Shown here in pieces: positions 8,760-16,558 of a stretch of 64,000 bases of DNA (the stretch's first letter is position 1; each line of letters starts with the position of its first letter). The stretch spans positions 1 through 64,000 of the forward strand of contig PCAK01000032.1 of NCBI GenBank assembly GCA_002730525.1. Direction: 5' to 3'. The notes beneath the pieces were generated by a model that had not been told where the DNA came from, searched no databases, and saw only the letters and a list, made by a program, of their open reading frames with translations. The DNA comes from Acidobacteriota bacterium. GTDB taxonomy: Bacteria; Acidobacteriota; Vicinamibacteria; Vicinamibacterales; UBA823. Made by a program: the position numbers and the translations under genes.

Positions 8760-8909
8760 GGTTCGGCCGGCTGTCCGCAACCTGTTGACTCCGATGGCGA
8801 ACGATCATCGATCCGGATCGCCGACTGTAGGTCGGGCGATCGATTCACGGGCGGTGTCCGTCGAACGGCGGGCGCCGCCTTTTCTTGTCTGCCGAAGAAA
8901 CGAGGACTC

Positions 8910-9419
8910 ATGCCGATTCTACTTGTTGCGATGCTCCTCCTGACTCAGGCGGGTTCGACTTCCATCCCGGCCGTCGACCTCGCGGCGGCGACGATCACCG
9001 GCGCCATCGAGGAGATGAAGGTGAGCGGGGTGACCGACACGCCGCTCCGGACCGTCGACGCGGGCGGGCATCACGTTGGCGTGGCGATCGTCCATCGGGG
9101 GATCTCGTCGGGCGTCGTCGCCGGCACGATTCACAGTGAAGTCACCGAGGTCTACACGATTGTCGAGGGCGCGGGAACCCTCGTGACCGGCGGGCGGCTC
9201 CTCGATCCGCAGCTGCGCGAGCTGACGGCGCGCCGGCGGGCAGTGTCGGGGCCCGGGTGGACCGGTCGCGGGATGGAAGGCGCTGTCACACGCCAGGTGC
9301 GCCCGGGCGACATCATCATCATTCCGGCGGGCACGCCGCATTACTTCGCGGAGGTGTCCGAACCGATCACCTACTCGGTCGTGCGGATCGACCCGGGGCA
9401 AGGACTGACGCTGAAGTAG
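8910..9419 (+). CDS. Secreted cupin-domain protein
   Basis: A 169-residue single-domain cupin with a short hydrophobic N-terminus that looks like a signal peptide. Cupin motif 1 is seen as GTIHSEVTEVYTIVEGAGTL, with the metal-ligand candidates His, Glu and the following Glu. Motif 2 is IIIPAGTPHYFAEV with the second histidine. These residues would bind a divalent metal. The enzyme activity cannot be predicted because cupins range from dioxygenases to isomerases and binding proteins. It lies 150 bases after the DUF2272 gene and before a TATAAT-containing gap. Confidence 0.85.
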   Translation: MPILLVAMLLLTQAGSTSIPAVDLAAATITGAIEEMKVSGVTDTPLRTVDAGGHHVGVAIVHRGISSGVVAGTIHSEVTEVYTIVEGAGTLVTGGRLLDPQLRELTARRRAVSGPGWTGRGMEGAVTRQVRPGDIIIIPAGTPHYFAEVSEPITYSVVRIDPGQGLTLK

Positions 9420-9430
9420 GACGGGCCGGA

Positions 9431-9436
9431 TATAAT
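9431..9436 (+). promoter_or_regulatory. Candidate -10 box (TATAAT) before the beta-lactamase-fold gene
   Basis: TATAAT lies 25 bases before the ATG at 9461, in an imperfect palindrome (GGCCGGATATAATCTGGCC). This would give a very short leader. No -35 match is seen at 16-19 bases, so the palindrome could instead be a binding site. Confidence 0.35.
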
Positions 9437-9460
9437 CTGGCCCAACTCACTGGAGGATTC

Positions 9461-10951
9461 ATGAGACACGCGCGCGCGGCCCTCGTCGCCCTCCTTGCCG
9501 TCGGCCTGCTGCTGCCCGGCTCCGCACTCGCCCAGCAGGAGGAGAACTACGACTACTGGCGGTTCAACCGGCAGATGATCCGGTACGGCCAGCAGGCCAT
9601 CTTCATGTGCAACGGGCTGTTCACGTCCGGCCGGACCGTCGAACAGGTCTTCGCTCAGGAACTGGCCTTCCTGCCGCAGCCCGTCGGGACGCCGCACGGC
9701 GGCGACTACGTGATCGACGAAGAGCGCAAGGCCGTGGCGATCGGCGCCGCGGGCGGTACGCCGATCATGCACGCGGCATTCCGCGAAGGGATCGGCTGCG
9801 TCATTCTGGCGCCCGACCAGACATTCGAGGACATCGACAGCCTGCCGAGCCTCGTGCTGCCGCCGCCACCGGGCGACCCGGCCACCATCGCGTGGCCCGA
9901 CGGCGATCTGGTCGCTGACGACCGGTTGCCACCCGGCGTCGATGCGGCCGCGCTCCAGGCGGCCTCCAACTGGGCCTTCGACCGGGAGTCGTCGGAGCAG
10001 GTCACCCTCAGCCTGCTCGTCGTGCGGGATGGCCGGATTCTCCACGAGCGCTACGCGCCCGGAGTGAACGTCGACACGCGGACGCGGACCTGGTCGACGG
10101 CCAAGAGCATCGGCGTCACGCTCATCGGCATGCTGGTCGACGAGGGGCGGATGGCGCTCGATGCGCCGCTCGGCCTCGAGTGGCTCCCGCGCGCGCGGTC
10201 GCCAGAGACCGACCCGCGCAACGCGATCACGCTTCGCCACGTCCTGAACATGTCGAGCGGCCTCGACACGATCGACAACAACCGTCTCGAGTACGCGACC
10301 GGATCGGGCCTGTCCTACTGGGCCGGAGCCAGCTCGATCATCGCCGCGCGCCGCCGCGCGTTGATTCGCGAGCCCGGCACGAACTGGGACTACGAGAACT
10401 ACGACACACTGCTGGCCATCTATGCGATGAAGCTGGCGATCGGCGACGACCAGGAGTACCTGCAGTTCCCGCGTCGTGCGCTGCTCGACCGCATCGGCAT
10501 GCGCAACACGCTCGTGAGCACCGACCGGTTCGGCGACTTCGTCCTGAGTAGCCAGGTCTACACGAACGCGCGCGACCTGGCTCGCTTCGGCCTGCTCTAT
10601 CTCCAGAACGGTGTCTGGAACGGCGAGCGGCTGATCTCGGAGGCATGGATCGACTTCGTCCGGACACCGGCGCCGGCCACCGCCGCGCGCGGCAATCACT
10701 ACGGCGGCCAGTTCTGGCTGGTGCCCGACGACCGCATGGACGTGCCGACGACGGCTTACTCGACCTCGGGCAACCGCGGGCAGTACGTCGTCATCGTGCC
10801 GTCGCACGATCTGGTCATCGTCCGCCGTGGTCTCGACTACGGGCGACAGGGCTTCAGCCGGTGGGACCTGACGCGCGAGGTGCTGAAGGCGCTCGGCCCG
10901 GACGCGACCGAGGAGCAGCCGGCGGACCGGCCGCAGCGGGCCGTTCGATGA
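9461..10951 (+). CDS. Secreted beta-lactamase (class C)-fold serine hydrolase
   Basis: A 496-residue serine hydrolase of the class C beta-lactamase / penicillin-binding-protein fold, with a signal peptide ending at LAQ. The nucleophile motif S-x-x-K is S212-T-A-K215 (WSTAKSIG), and the second motif Y-x-N is Y311-E-N313 (WDYENYD). The third motif, usually KTG or HxG, appears as SGNRGQY. An N-terminal extension of about 150 residues precedes the catalytic domain and has no family match that I recognise. Such proteins include esterases, D-aminopeptidases and 6-aminohexanoate-dimer-type hydrolases, and true beta-lactamase activity is not implied. A GGAGG site precedes the ATG. The next gene starts 11 bases after the stop. 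Confidence 0.9.
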   Translation: MRHARAALVALLAVGLLLPGSALAQQEENYDYWRFNRQMIRYGQQAIFMCNGLFTSGRTVEQVFAQELAFLPQPVGTPHGGDYVIDEERKAVAIGAAGGTPIMHAAFREGIGCVILAPDQTFEDIDSLPSLVLPPPPGDPATIAWPDGDLVADDRLPPGVDAAALQAASNWAFDRESSEQVTLSLLVVRDGRILHERYAPGVNVDTRTRTWSTAKSIGVTLIGMLVDEGRMALDAPLGLEWLPRARSPETDPRNAITLRHVLNMSSGLDTIDNNRLEYATGSGLSYWAGASSIIAARRRALIREPGTNWDYENYDTLLAIYAMKLAIGDDQEYLQFPRRALLDRIGMRNTLVSTDRFGDFVLSSQVYTNARDLARFGLLYLQNGVWNGERLISEAWIDFVRTPAPATAARGNHYGGQFWLVPDDRMDVPTTAYSTSGNRGQYVVIVPSHDLVIVRRGLDYGRQGFSRWDLTREVLKALGPDATEEQPADRPQRAVR

Positions 10952-10961
10952 GGAGGTGGAG

Positions 10962-12023
10962 ATGAACAGGCAGCGACAGATCCGGCCGGCGGCGGCAGTC
11001 GTCGGCGTCGCCATGGTCATGATCGTGGCGTGCGCCGGCGGGGGCACCGCCAGTGCCCAGGCGGTCGCGAACAATCCCTATCACGCGGTCCATGGCTGGG
11101 AGGAGATGCCGAACGGCTGGAAGCTTGGCGTGCCGAGCGGTGTCTTTCCGGATCCCGACGGCGAACACATCTGGATCCTGGCGCGGTGCGGCGCGAACCA
11201 CTGCGCGCAGACCGATCAGGACGCGATCTTCAAGTTCGATCTCGACGGCAACGTCGTGAAGAGCTTCGGCGGCGGGATGTTCTCGTTCCCGCACGGCTTC
11301 TTCCTTGACCACGAGGGCTTCCTCTGGGTGACCGAGGGCGCACCGGCCGGTGACCGGCGCGAGGTCGAGGGGCTGAAGCGGGGCCTGGGCCACCAGGTCT
11401 TCAAGCTCGATCAGGACGGCAACGTAGTGATGACGCTCGGCGAGGCCGGGGTCTCGGGCTACGGGCCACAGCACTTCAACGGTCCGGCCGGCGTCGTCGT
11501 CGCGCCGAACGGCGAGATCTGGGTCTCGGACGGGCACCGCGACGGCAACAACCGGATCGTCAAGTTCACACCGGACGGCGAGTTCATCCTGGAGGTGGGC
11601 GGCGGCGTCGGGTCGCGCAGCGGGGACCCGGGCAAGTTCAACGACCCGCACGACATCACCATGGATGGCCAGGGGCGAATCGTCGTGGCCGACCGCGGCA
11701 ACAGCCGGATCCAGATTTTCGACCAGGAAGGGACGTTGCTGAAGGTCTGGACGCAGTTCGGTCGGCCCAGCACCGTCTTCGTCGACCCGCACGGCACGAT
11801 CTACGCGGGCGACGGGATGTCGGGCGAGCAGTGGAACCCGGGCTGGGAGCGCGGCATCCGGATCGGCGACGTGGCGACCGGCTGGGTGACGGCGTTCATC
11901 CCCGACTCGGAGGCGCCGGTCGGCACCGGCGTCGAATTCCTCGGCGTCGATTTCGACGGCAACATCTATGCGGGCGAGGTCGGCCGTCAGCGGCTGGTCA
12001 AGTACGTCAGGTTCAGGCCGTAG
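10962..12023 (+). CDS. Exported NHL beta-propeller, peptidyl-hydroxyglycine lyase-like
   Basis: A 353-residue exported six-bladed beta-propeller. The N-terminus is a signal with a cysteine in IVACAGGG, so it may be a lipoprotein, or be cleaved at ASAQ. Repeats with NHL character recur, for example FDLDGNVVKSFG, FSFPHGFFLDHEGFLWVTEG, FNGPAGVVVAPNGEIWVSDG and FNDPHDITMDGQGRIVVADR. The layout resembles bacterial proteins annotated as peptidyl-alpha-hydroxyglycine alpha-amidating lyase-like. The three histidines and the calcium/zinc ligands needed for lyase activity cannot be checked without an alignment. A perfect AGGAGG lies 5 bases before this ATG, and the stop of the previous gene is inside that site's first base. 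The two genes are surely co-transcribed. Confidence 0.88.
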   Translation: MNRQRQIRPAAAVVGVAMVMIVACAGGGTASAQAVANNPYHAVHGWEEMPNGWKLGVPSGVFPDPDGEHIWILARCGANHCAQTDQDAIFKFDLDGNVVKSFGGGMFSFPHGFFLDHEGFLWVTEGAPAGDRREVEGLKRGLGHQVFKLDQDGNVVMTLGEAGVSGYGPQHFNGPAGVVVAPNGEIWVSDGHRDGNNRIVKFTPDGEFILEVGGGVGSRSGDPGKFNDPHDITMDGQGRIVVADRGNSRIQIFDQEGTLLKVWTQFGRPSTVFVDPHGTIYAGDGMSGEQWNPGWERGIRIGDVATGWVTAFIPDSEAPVGTGVEFLGVDFDGNIYAGEVGRQRLVKYVRFRP

Positions 12024-12090
12024 ACCTTTGGACGAGGGCGAGGGGGAATGTGATGCGCGAGCGACGGCGCGGTCGACGGCGCTCGTCGCT

Positions 12091-12119
12091 TGACCCGGAA
12101 GCGTCCGAAGATTACTGTA
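12091..12119 (+). promoter_or_regulatory. Possible sigma-70-type promoter before the HisC-like gene
   Basis: TTGACC (12091-12096) and TACTGT (12114-12119) are separated by 17 bases. The -35 box matches 5 of 6 consensus bases; the -10 box keeps T, A and the final T. It would give a leader of about 115 bases before the ATG at 12244. Confidence 0.35.
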
Positions 12120-12243
12120 AACCCTGTGTTTGTTGAGGGATCCGTGCAGACACGGGGCACCGCAGTTGGTTGGGGGCGCCGCAGCGGAAGGGTCGCGGCG
12201 GCCGCGTAATCCGCGAATCTCAAAGATTCTGAGGAGGATCTAG

Positions 12244-13398
12244 ATGTCACTCTCACGTCGCGCGTTCGTTCGTCGACTCGGTATGGGTGGAGCCGGGCTC
12301 GCCACGACATCGTTCATCATCGGCCACGGGCGCGAGGAACTCAGCGCGTTCGGGTTCGATGGGATCGAGTTGGAAGCGGCGATGCAGCGGCAGCGCCAAG
12401 CGATGGACCCCAATGCCATCAAGCTGAGCAGCAACGAGAACCTGCGTGGGCCCAGCCCGAAGGTGATCGAGGTGCTCAGGTCACACCCGTCGACCGCGCT
12501 CGGCCTTGGGTATCCGGTGCCGAGCAGCCGCGCCTTCTCGGCGGCCCTGGCGCGCGCGCACAACGTGGAGCCGCAGAACGTGATCACGGCGACCGGGTCG
12601 GGCGCCATCCTCCAGGCGGCGCAGTGGGCCTACGTGACCGATGACAAGCCGCTGGTTTCCGGCGATCCGTCCTACATGGGGGGCGCGGAGCGGTCGATTC
12701 CGGTCGACGCCGGACTGAACCTCGACCTCGACGGCATGGTGGACGCGGCGACGGGCGCCGGGCTGGTTTTCCTGTGCAACCCGAATAACCCGACGTCGAC
12801 GATTCATCCGCTGTCGGACATCGAGACGGCGGTGCGGACCATCAAGCGCCGGTCCCCGGACACGGCCATCCTGATCGACGAGGCCTACATCCACTACTCC
12901 ACGGCGCCGGGTGTCGGTTCGGGCGACCAGATCTCGGTCGAGTTCCCCGACGTCTTCATGACCCGGACGTTCTCGAAGGCGTTCGGCATGGCCGGCATGC
13001 GGATGGGCTACGGCGTCGGCCAGCCCGAGACGCTGCAGAAGCTCCGACGGGCCTGGGGCCTCGGCAGCATCAACGAGCTGCAGAGTGTTGCCGGCATCGC
13101 CGCCATCGAGGACACGGCGCACATGGACTGGGAGCGGGACGAGAACAAGCGGATCCGCGACTGGACCCTCTCGCAGTTCGAGGAGATGGGCTTCGGCGCC
13201 CCCGACTCGCAGACCAACTTCATCTTCGTCCGGATCGACCGGCCGGCATCAGAGTTCCGGGATGCGTGCCGGGCGAACGGCATCCTTGTCGGGCGCAACT
13301 TTCCGCCGCTGGAGCAGACCCACGCGCGGATCTCGCTGGGCCGGATGGAAGACATGGAGAAGGCGATGGAGGTCTTCAAGAAGGTGCTCGAGACCTAA
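12244..13398 (+). CDS. Tat-exported HisC-like class I/II aminotransferase
   Basis: A 384-residue PLP aminotransferase most like histidinol-phosphate aminotransferase (HisC). The N-terminus is a Tat signal (SRRAFVRRLGMGGAGLATTSF). Family features follow: KLSSNENLRGPSPKV at the substrate entrance, a glycine-rich TGSGAILQ phosphate block, LCNPNNPTS, ILIDEAYIHY with the PLP-ring aspartate, and the PLP lysine in TFSKAFGMAGMRMGYG. True HisC works in the cytoplasm in histidine biosynthesis, so the Tat signal argues for a different, periplasmic amino donor or acceptor. A good AGGAGG site precedes the ATG. No other his gene is nearby. A strong hairpin terminator follows. Confidence 0.88.
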   Translation: MSLSRRAFVRRLGMGGAGLATTSFIIGHGREELSAFGFDGIELEAAMQRQRQAMDPNAIKLSSNENLRGPSPKVIEVLRSHPSTALGLGYPVPSSRAFSAALARAHNVEPQNVITATGSGAILQAAQWAYVTDDKPLVSGDPSYMGGAERSIPVDAGLNLDLDGMVDAATGAGLVFLCNPNNPTSTIHPLSDIETAVRTIKRRSPDTAILIDEAYIHYSTAPGVGSGDQISVEFPDVFMTRTFSKAFGMAGMRMGYGVGQPETLQKLRRAWGLGSINELQSVAGIAAIEDTAHMDWERDENKRIRDWTLSQFEEMGFGAPDSQTNFIFVRIDRPASEFRDACRANGILVGRNFPPLEQTHARISLGRMEDMEKAMEVFKKVLET

Positions 13399-13432
13399 AC
13401 ACCGTTCTGATACCGCGATCGGCAGACCACGA

Positions 13433-13468
13433 GGCCGGACGTCGCACAGCGGCGTCCGGCCTTCGTTT
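13433..13468 (+). terminator. Rho-independent terminator after the aminotransferase gene
   Basis: A perfect 9-bp stem (GGCCGGACG, 13433-13441, with CGTCCGGCC, 13453-13461) encloses an 11-base loop and is followed by TTCGTTTT. The next ribosome binding site begins about 10 bases later, so transcription of the following gene must come from read-through or from a promoter inside this region. Confidence 0.8.
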
Positions 13469-13481
13469 TGAGGAGATACCC

Positions 13482-13970
13482 ATGCGAGCCGCCGCTGTTG
13501 GTGCTCTCATCGCGCTCGCCGGCCCGTGGCTCGCGCCGACCCTCGCGCAGGCGCAGGCGGGGAAGCACGATTCGCTCGCCGAAAGCGGTCCGGTCGGCAG
13601 CATCGTCGCACCAATGGATCTCGATGCGGTGCAGGATGGGTTGACGACCGACGCGCTTCAGCAGGTCGTCGCCGACCGCCTCGACGCGCAGGCAGTGCCG
13701 GTCGATCGCGGCGCCGGACCGCCGCCGCATCTCGAGGTGAGCGTCAATACCGTCAAGGGCGACAGCGGCGTGTACGGCTATTCGATCGACCTCAAGCTGA
13801 GCCAGATCGTCACGGTTCGGGCGACGGGTCGGGAGACCATCGCTGCGACATGGGGGTTCGGCATCGTCGGCACCATCCCGGCGGCGCAGCTACCGACCGT
13901 CGTCGAACAGGTGGCCCGGGCCGTGGACCAGTTCAGCGCCGACTACCTGGCCGTGAACCCGGCGCCATGA
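13482..13970 (+). CDS. Secreted hypothetical protein
   Basis: A 162-residue protein of unknown function with a signal peptide (MRAAAVGALIALAGPWLAPTLAQAQ). The mature part is rich in short polar strands, with HLEVSVNTVKGDSGVYGYSIDLKLSQIVTV in two overlapping strand-like stretches and a C-terminal amphipathic helix (LPTVVEQVARAVDQFSADYL). This arrangement is similar to small periplasmic proteins with a TPM- or DUF-type sandwich, but I do not recognise the family. An AGGAG site precedes the ATG. Its stop overlaps the start of the next gene by four bases (ATGA). Confidence 0.75.
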   Translation: MRAAAVGALIALAGPWLAPTLAQAQAGKHDSLAESGPVGSIVAPMDLDAVQDGLTTDALQQVVADRLDAQAVPVDRGAGPPPHLEVSVNTVKGDSGVYGYSIDLKLSQIVTVRATGRETIAATWGFGIVGTIPAAQLPTVVEQVARAVDQFSADYLAVNPAP

Positions 13971-14971
13971 CGACCACTCTGGACATGCCGATGTCCTGCG
14001 GCGTCGCGTGCCGCGCACTCCTGCCGAGTGCCCTTGTTGCGCTCGTGATGCTGCCCGGCGCGGCCGCGGCGCAGCCGGAACAGTCGGCCGCCGACCCCGT
14101 CGTGCATCTGGCAGTTGTCGACCACGAGCCCGCCAGTGAGATCAGCGGGATCGTCAAGAGCCAGACCTACCCCGATGTCTACTGGGTCCACAACGACAGC
14201 GGCGACGACCCGCGGATCTTCGCGATCGACGGATCGGGCCGGATCGTGATGCCCCGCGGCGCCGAGAGCCGCTTCCACGTCGGTCCGGAATCGACGGCGG
14301 AGGGGCGGCCGCTCTGGCCCGGCCTCCAGATTCTTGCCGCCGCGCACTTCGACTGGGAGGACATCGCGCTCGCCGACGGCCGGCTCTACATTGCCGAGAC
14401 GGGAAACAACGGCAACGCCCGCCGGGACCTGGGGGTCTACGTCGTCAACGAGCCCAACCCGCGCGCGGTACGCGCGGCGCGGATCATCACGTTCCTGCCG
14501 ATCCGGTACCCCGATCAGGATCTCTTCCCGGCCCGACAGTGGCACTTCGACTCCGAGGCCCTGTTCGTGTCGGCGGGGAAGCTCCATTTCGTCACGAAGC
14601 ACCGTCCAGTCGATGAGACAGGTCCGGAACCCGGGGCCAAGCTCTACCGGCTCGACACCGAGCACACCGATCGCGAGAACGTCCTGATGCTCGTCGGCGC
14701 GCGGGACGACCTCGTCTGGCCGACCGCGGCCAGCGTGTCGCCCGACGGTCGGCGCCTGGCTGTCCTCACGCTGGAGGCGCTCTGGCTGTTCGACCAGCCG
14801 TCGACGGGTGGCGACTGGTTCGCCGGGGAACCGCAGCGGATCCCGTTGCCCCAGGCCCGGACCCGCCAGGCCGAAGCCGTCTGCTGGGATGACGCGCGCA
14901 CGTTACGCATCGCCACCGAGCAGCGCGACCTGTTCATCGTTGACCTCGAGGCCGTCACGGCTGAACGGTGA
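13967..14971 (+). CDS. Secreted beta-propeller-like hypothetical protein
   Basis: A 334-residue secreted protein. The signal peptide covers roughly residues 1-36 and ends in AAAQP. The mature sequence has repeated strand motifs typical of beta-propellers (EISGIVKSQ, YWVHNDSGDDPRIFAIDGSG, IALADGRLYIAETGNNGNARRD, HFDSEALFVSAGKLHFVTKH, WPTAASVSPDGRRLAVLTLE, AEAVCWDDARTLRIATE). The D/N-rich turns could bind calcium. No enzymatic motif is certain. It is translationally coupled to the previous gene through an ATGA overlap, so the two products may work together. Confidence 0.8.
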   Translation: MTTTLDMPMSCGVACRALLPSALVALVMLPGAAAAQPEQSAADPVVHLAVVDHEPASEISGIVKSQTYPDVYWVHNDSGDDPRIFAIDGSGRIVMPRGAESRFHVGPESTAEGRPLWPGLQILAAAHFDWEDIALADGRLYIAETGNNGNARRDLGVYVVNEPNPRAVRAARIITFLPIRYPDQDLFPARQWHFDSEALFVSAGKLHFVTKHRPVDETGPEPGAKLYRLDTEHTDRENVLMLVGARDDLVWPTAASVSPDGRRLAVLTLEALWLFDQPSTGGDWFAGEPQRIPLPQARTRQAEAVCWDDARTLRIATEQRDLFIVDLEAVTAER

Positions 14972-14978
14972 GCTCGTC

Positions 14979-15007
14979 TTGACACCATCGTCGCCCAGGA
15001 GTAGAAA
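14979..15007 (+). promoter_or_regulatory. Sigma-70-type promoter candidate in front of a gene remnant
   Basis: A perfect TTGACA (14979-14984) and TAGAAA (15002-15007) are 17 bases apart, the optimal spacing. Only a 14-codon open frame (ATG 15026) and then the arylsulfotransferase-like remnant lie downstream, so this may be the surviving promoter of a deleted gene. Confidence 0.45.
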
Positions 15008-15078
15008 CCAGGGTTACCGAATCAATGAGCAGCCTCTTCGGAAGAGTGTCATGCGGTTTGTCCTAGAAGGCACGTAGG

Positions 15079-15261
15079 TGTCCGCGCGAAGGCGAAATCG
15101 TCTGGGAGTACGTGAACCGGGGCGGTACGATCCGGCCGTCGCCGGTGCCCTATGATTTCACGCCGCAGCTGCGCGCGATGGCCCGGCCGGAGGAACTGGC
15201 GGTGACGCCGCCGGACAATCTGGAGTGGCGGATCACGCCGGACGCACAGCGGCAGCCGTAG
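15079..15261 (+). pseudogene. C-terminal remnant of an arylsulfotransferase-like gene
   Basis: The frame opens after TAG 15076-15078 and ends at TAG 15261 without any start codon. It encodes about 60 residues beginning REGEIVWEYVNRGG, then PSPVPYDFTPQLRAM and WRITPDAQRQP. The GEIVWEYVN pattern is the last blade motif of arylsulfotransferase (ASST)-like beta-propellers. Everything upstream of it is missing. The fragment is best explained as the end left after a deletion; the family call is from memory of the motif only. Confidence 0.5.
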
Positions 15262-15318
15262 CTGTCGCAGGAGTCTGTTCGTGTCAGTTGGGTGGATGCT
15301 CGAGCGATACGACGTCGC

Positions 15319-15426
15319 CTACGAGTTGGCGGTTCGCAAGAGCCAGAGGACTCCCCAGGCCACGACGACGACCAGGACGAGAATCCAGTAGATGGCCTTG
15401 CTCTTGGGCGGTGGGGGACTGGCCAA
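15319..15426 (-). CDS. Possible 35-residue single-pass membrane protein
   Basis: A TTG start at 15426 with AGAGGAG just upstream would give a 35-residue protein: a proline-rich, lysine-containing N-terminus (ASPPPPKSK), one hydrophobic helix (IYWILVLVVVVAWGVLWLL) and a short tail RTANS. The positive residues before the helix suggest a cytoplasmic N-terminus. There is no ATG or GTG in frame, and the spacing from the ribosome binding site is short, so this remains a tentative small gene. It lies convergent to the remnant at 15079-15261. Confidence 0.4.
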   Translation of the reverse strand: MASPPPPKSKAIYWILVLVVVVAWGVLWLLRTANS

Positions 15427-15603
15427 AGCGCTCCTCTGGTCCGACTCCTGCCTGTTGATCGGTGCGCGGGGGCGATCTGACCCGAGTCGTCGTTTCTGAC
15501 AAAGCCCAAAGCCACGACAGGGGCGGTGTCGGCCGGGCGCCTGCTATAGTGCCGGAAGGCCCACGGCGGCGGTCGCGCCGTCCGGTGGCGCCGGAGATTC
15601 CCG

Positions 15604-16551
15604 ATGCGCCGGTCGATCAGGTCGTGCCGTTCGTGCTGGCTGGTGTTCGGCCTGCTCGTCGTGGGACCGAGCGTTGTTGAGGGGCAGCGCCCACCGATCG
15701 ACGATCGAAGCGTGTTCCGCTCGGGCATCGAGTTGGTCTACGTCACCGCCACGGTGGTCGATGCCAACGGCCGTCTGGTCGACGGTCTCACGCAGGACGA
15801 CTTCGAGATCTACGAAGACCGGGACCTTCAGCCAGTCACGTACTTCAGCACCGAGCGCGTCCCGCTCAGCCTCGGCCTCGTCCTCGACATCAGCGACAGC
15901 ATGTACGGGACGCGGATCGACGACGCGCGCGCGGCGCTCGATCGCTTTCTCCTGGATCTGCTGGAACCGACGGACGAAGCGTTTCTTCTGGTCTTCAACC
16001 ACGAGCCGACGCTCACCGCAGAATGGGCGCTCAGGCCGAGTCGGCTGAGCCCCTACCTGGACGACGTGCGCCCCTACGGTGGCACGGCGATGTACGATGC
16101 GATGCTCGAGGCGCTGCCGCTCTTTCGCGGCCGGCGCCATCAGCGGGCAGCGATAGTGCTGGTGTCGGACGGCGCCGACACGGCCTCCGATCACCCGGTG
16201 CGCGAGGTTCGGCAGCGCCTGCGCAGCAGTGACGCGTTCGTCTACGCGATTGCGATCGATGCGAAGGAGAGCATGCCGATCAACGACCGGGTGAACCTGC
16301 AGGCGCTTCGGGAGATGACCGACGAGAGCGGGGGGTATACCGAACTCGTGCTGGACACGGCCGATCTGGCGCCGGCCGCGCGGCGGATCGCCGACGAGTT
16401 GAACCAGCAGTACACGCTGGGGTACAGCCCGTCGAAGGCGCCCGACGGCCGGTATCGACGGATCCGCGTCCGGATCGCCGACCGTGACCACCGGGTCCGG
16501 GCGCGGCAGGGCTACGTCGCCACGCCCCGGGATCCTCGGGGTCCGCGCTGA
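15604..16551 (+). CDS. Secreted VWFA-domain protein of acidobacterial type
   Basis: A 315-residue secreted protein with a signal peptide (WLVFGLLVVGPSVVEGQ). After an N-terminal beta domain (ELVYVTATVVDANGRLVDGL, then DFEIYEDRD) comes a von Willebrand factor A domain. Its metal-ion-dependent adhesion site is DISDSM, with the later threonine in PYGGTAMYDA and aspartate in VLVSDGADT. This two-part layout is the VWFA-related domain abundant in Acidobacteria (TIGR03436). These proteins are thought to mediate adhesion or protein interaction at the cell surface; the partner is unknown. It converges on the ADOP permease, with only 7 bases between their stops. Confidence 0.9.
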   Translation: MRRSIRSCRSCWLVFGLLVVGPSVVEGQRPPIDDRSVFRSGIELVYVTATVVDANGRLVDGLTQDDFEIYEDRDLQPVTYFSTERVPLSLGLVLDISDSMYGTRIDDARAALDRFLLDLLEPTDEAFLLVFNHEPTLTAEWALRPSRLSPYLDDVRPYGGTAMYDAMLEALPLFRGRRHQRAAIVLVSDGADTASDHPVREVRQRLRSSDAFVYAIAIDAKESMPINDRVNLQALREMTDESGGYTELVLDTADLAPAARRIADELNQQYTLGYSPSKAPDGRYRRIRVRIADRDHRVRARQGYVATPRDPRGPR

Positions 16552-16558
16552 CGAGCGG

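Larger units (their letters stand above)
14972..15603. other. 632-base gap with degraded coding sequence
   Basis: This gap holds a promoter-like pair (14979-15007), the tail of a decayed arylsulfotransferase-like gene (15079-15261) and a possible small membrane-protein gene on the minus strand (15319-15426). Nothing else is supported. Confidence 0.6.

Noticed and set aside
9371-11074. A 567-codon open frame on the minus strand
   Set aside because: It mirrors the beta-lactamase-fold gene on the plus strand, which has the SxxK and YxN motifs and a good ribosome binding site.
12034-12136. Short plus-strand frame between the propeller and aminotransferase genes
   Set aside because: It is arginine-rich and has no plausible homologue; the stretch more likely carries the promoter at 12091-12119.
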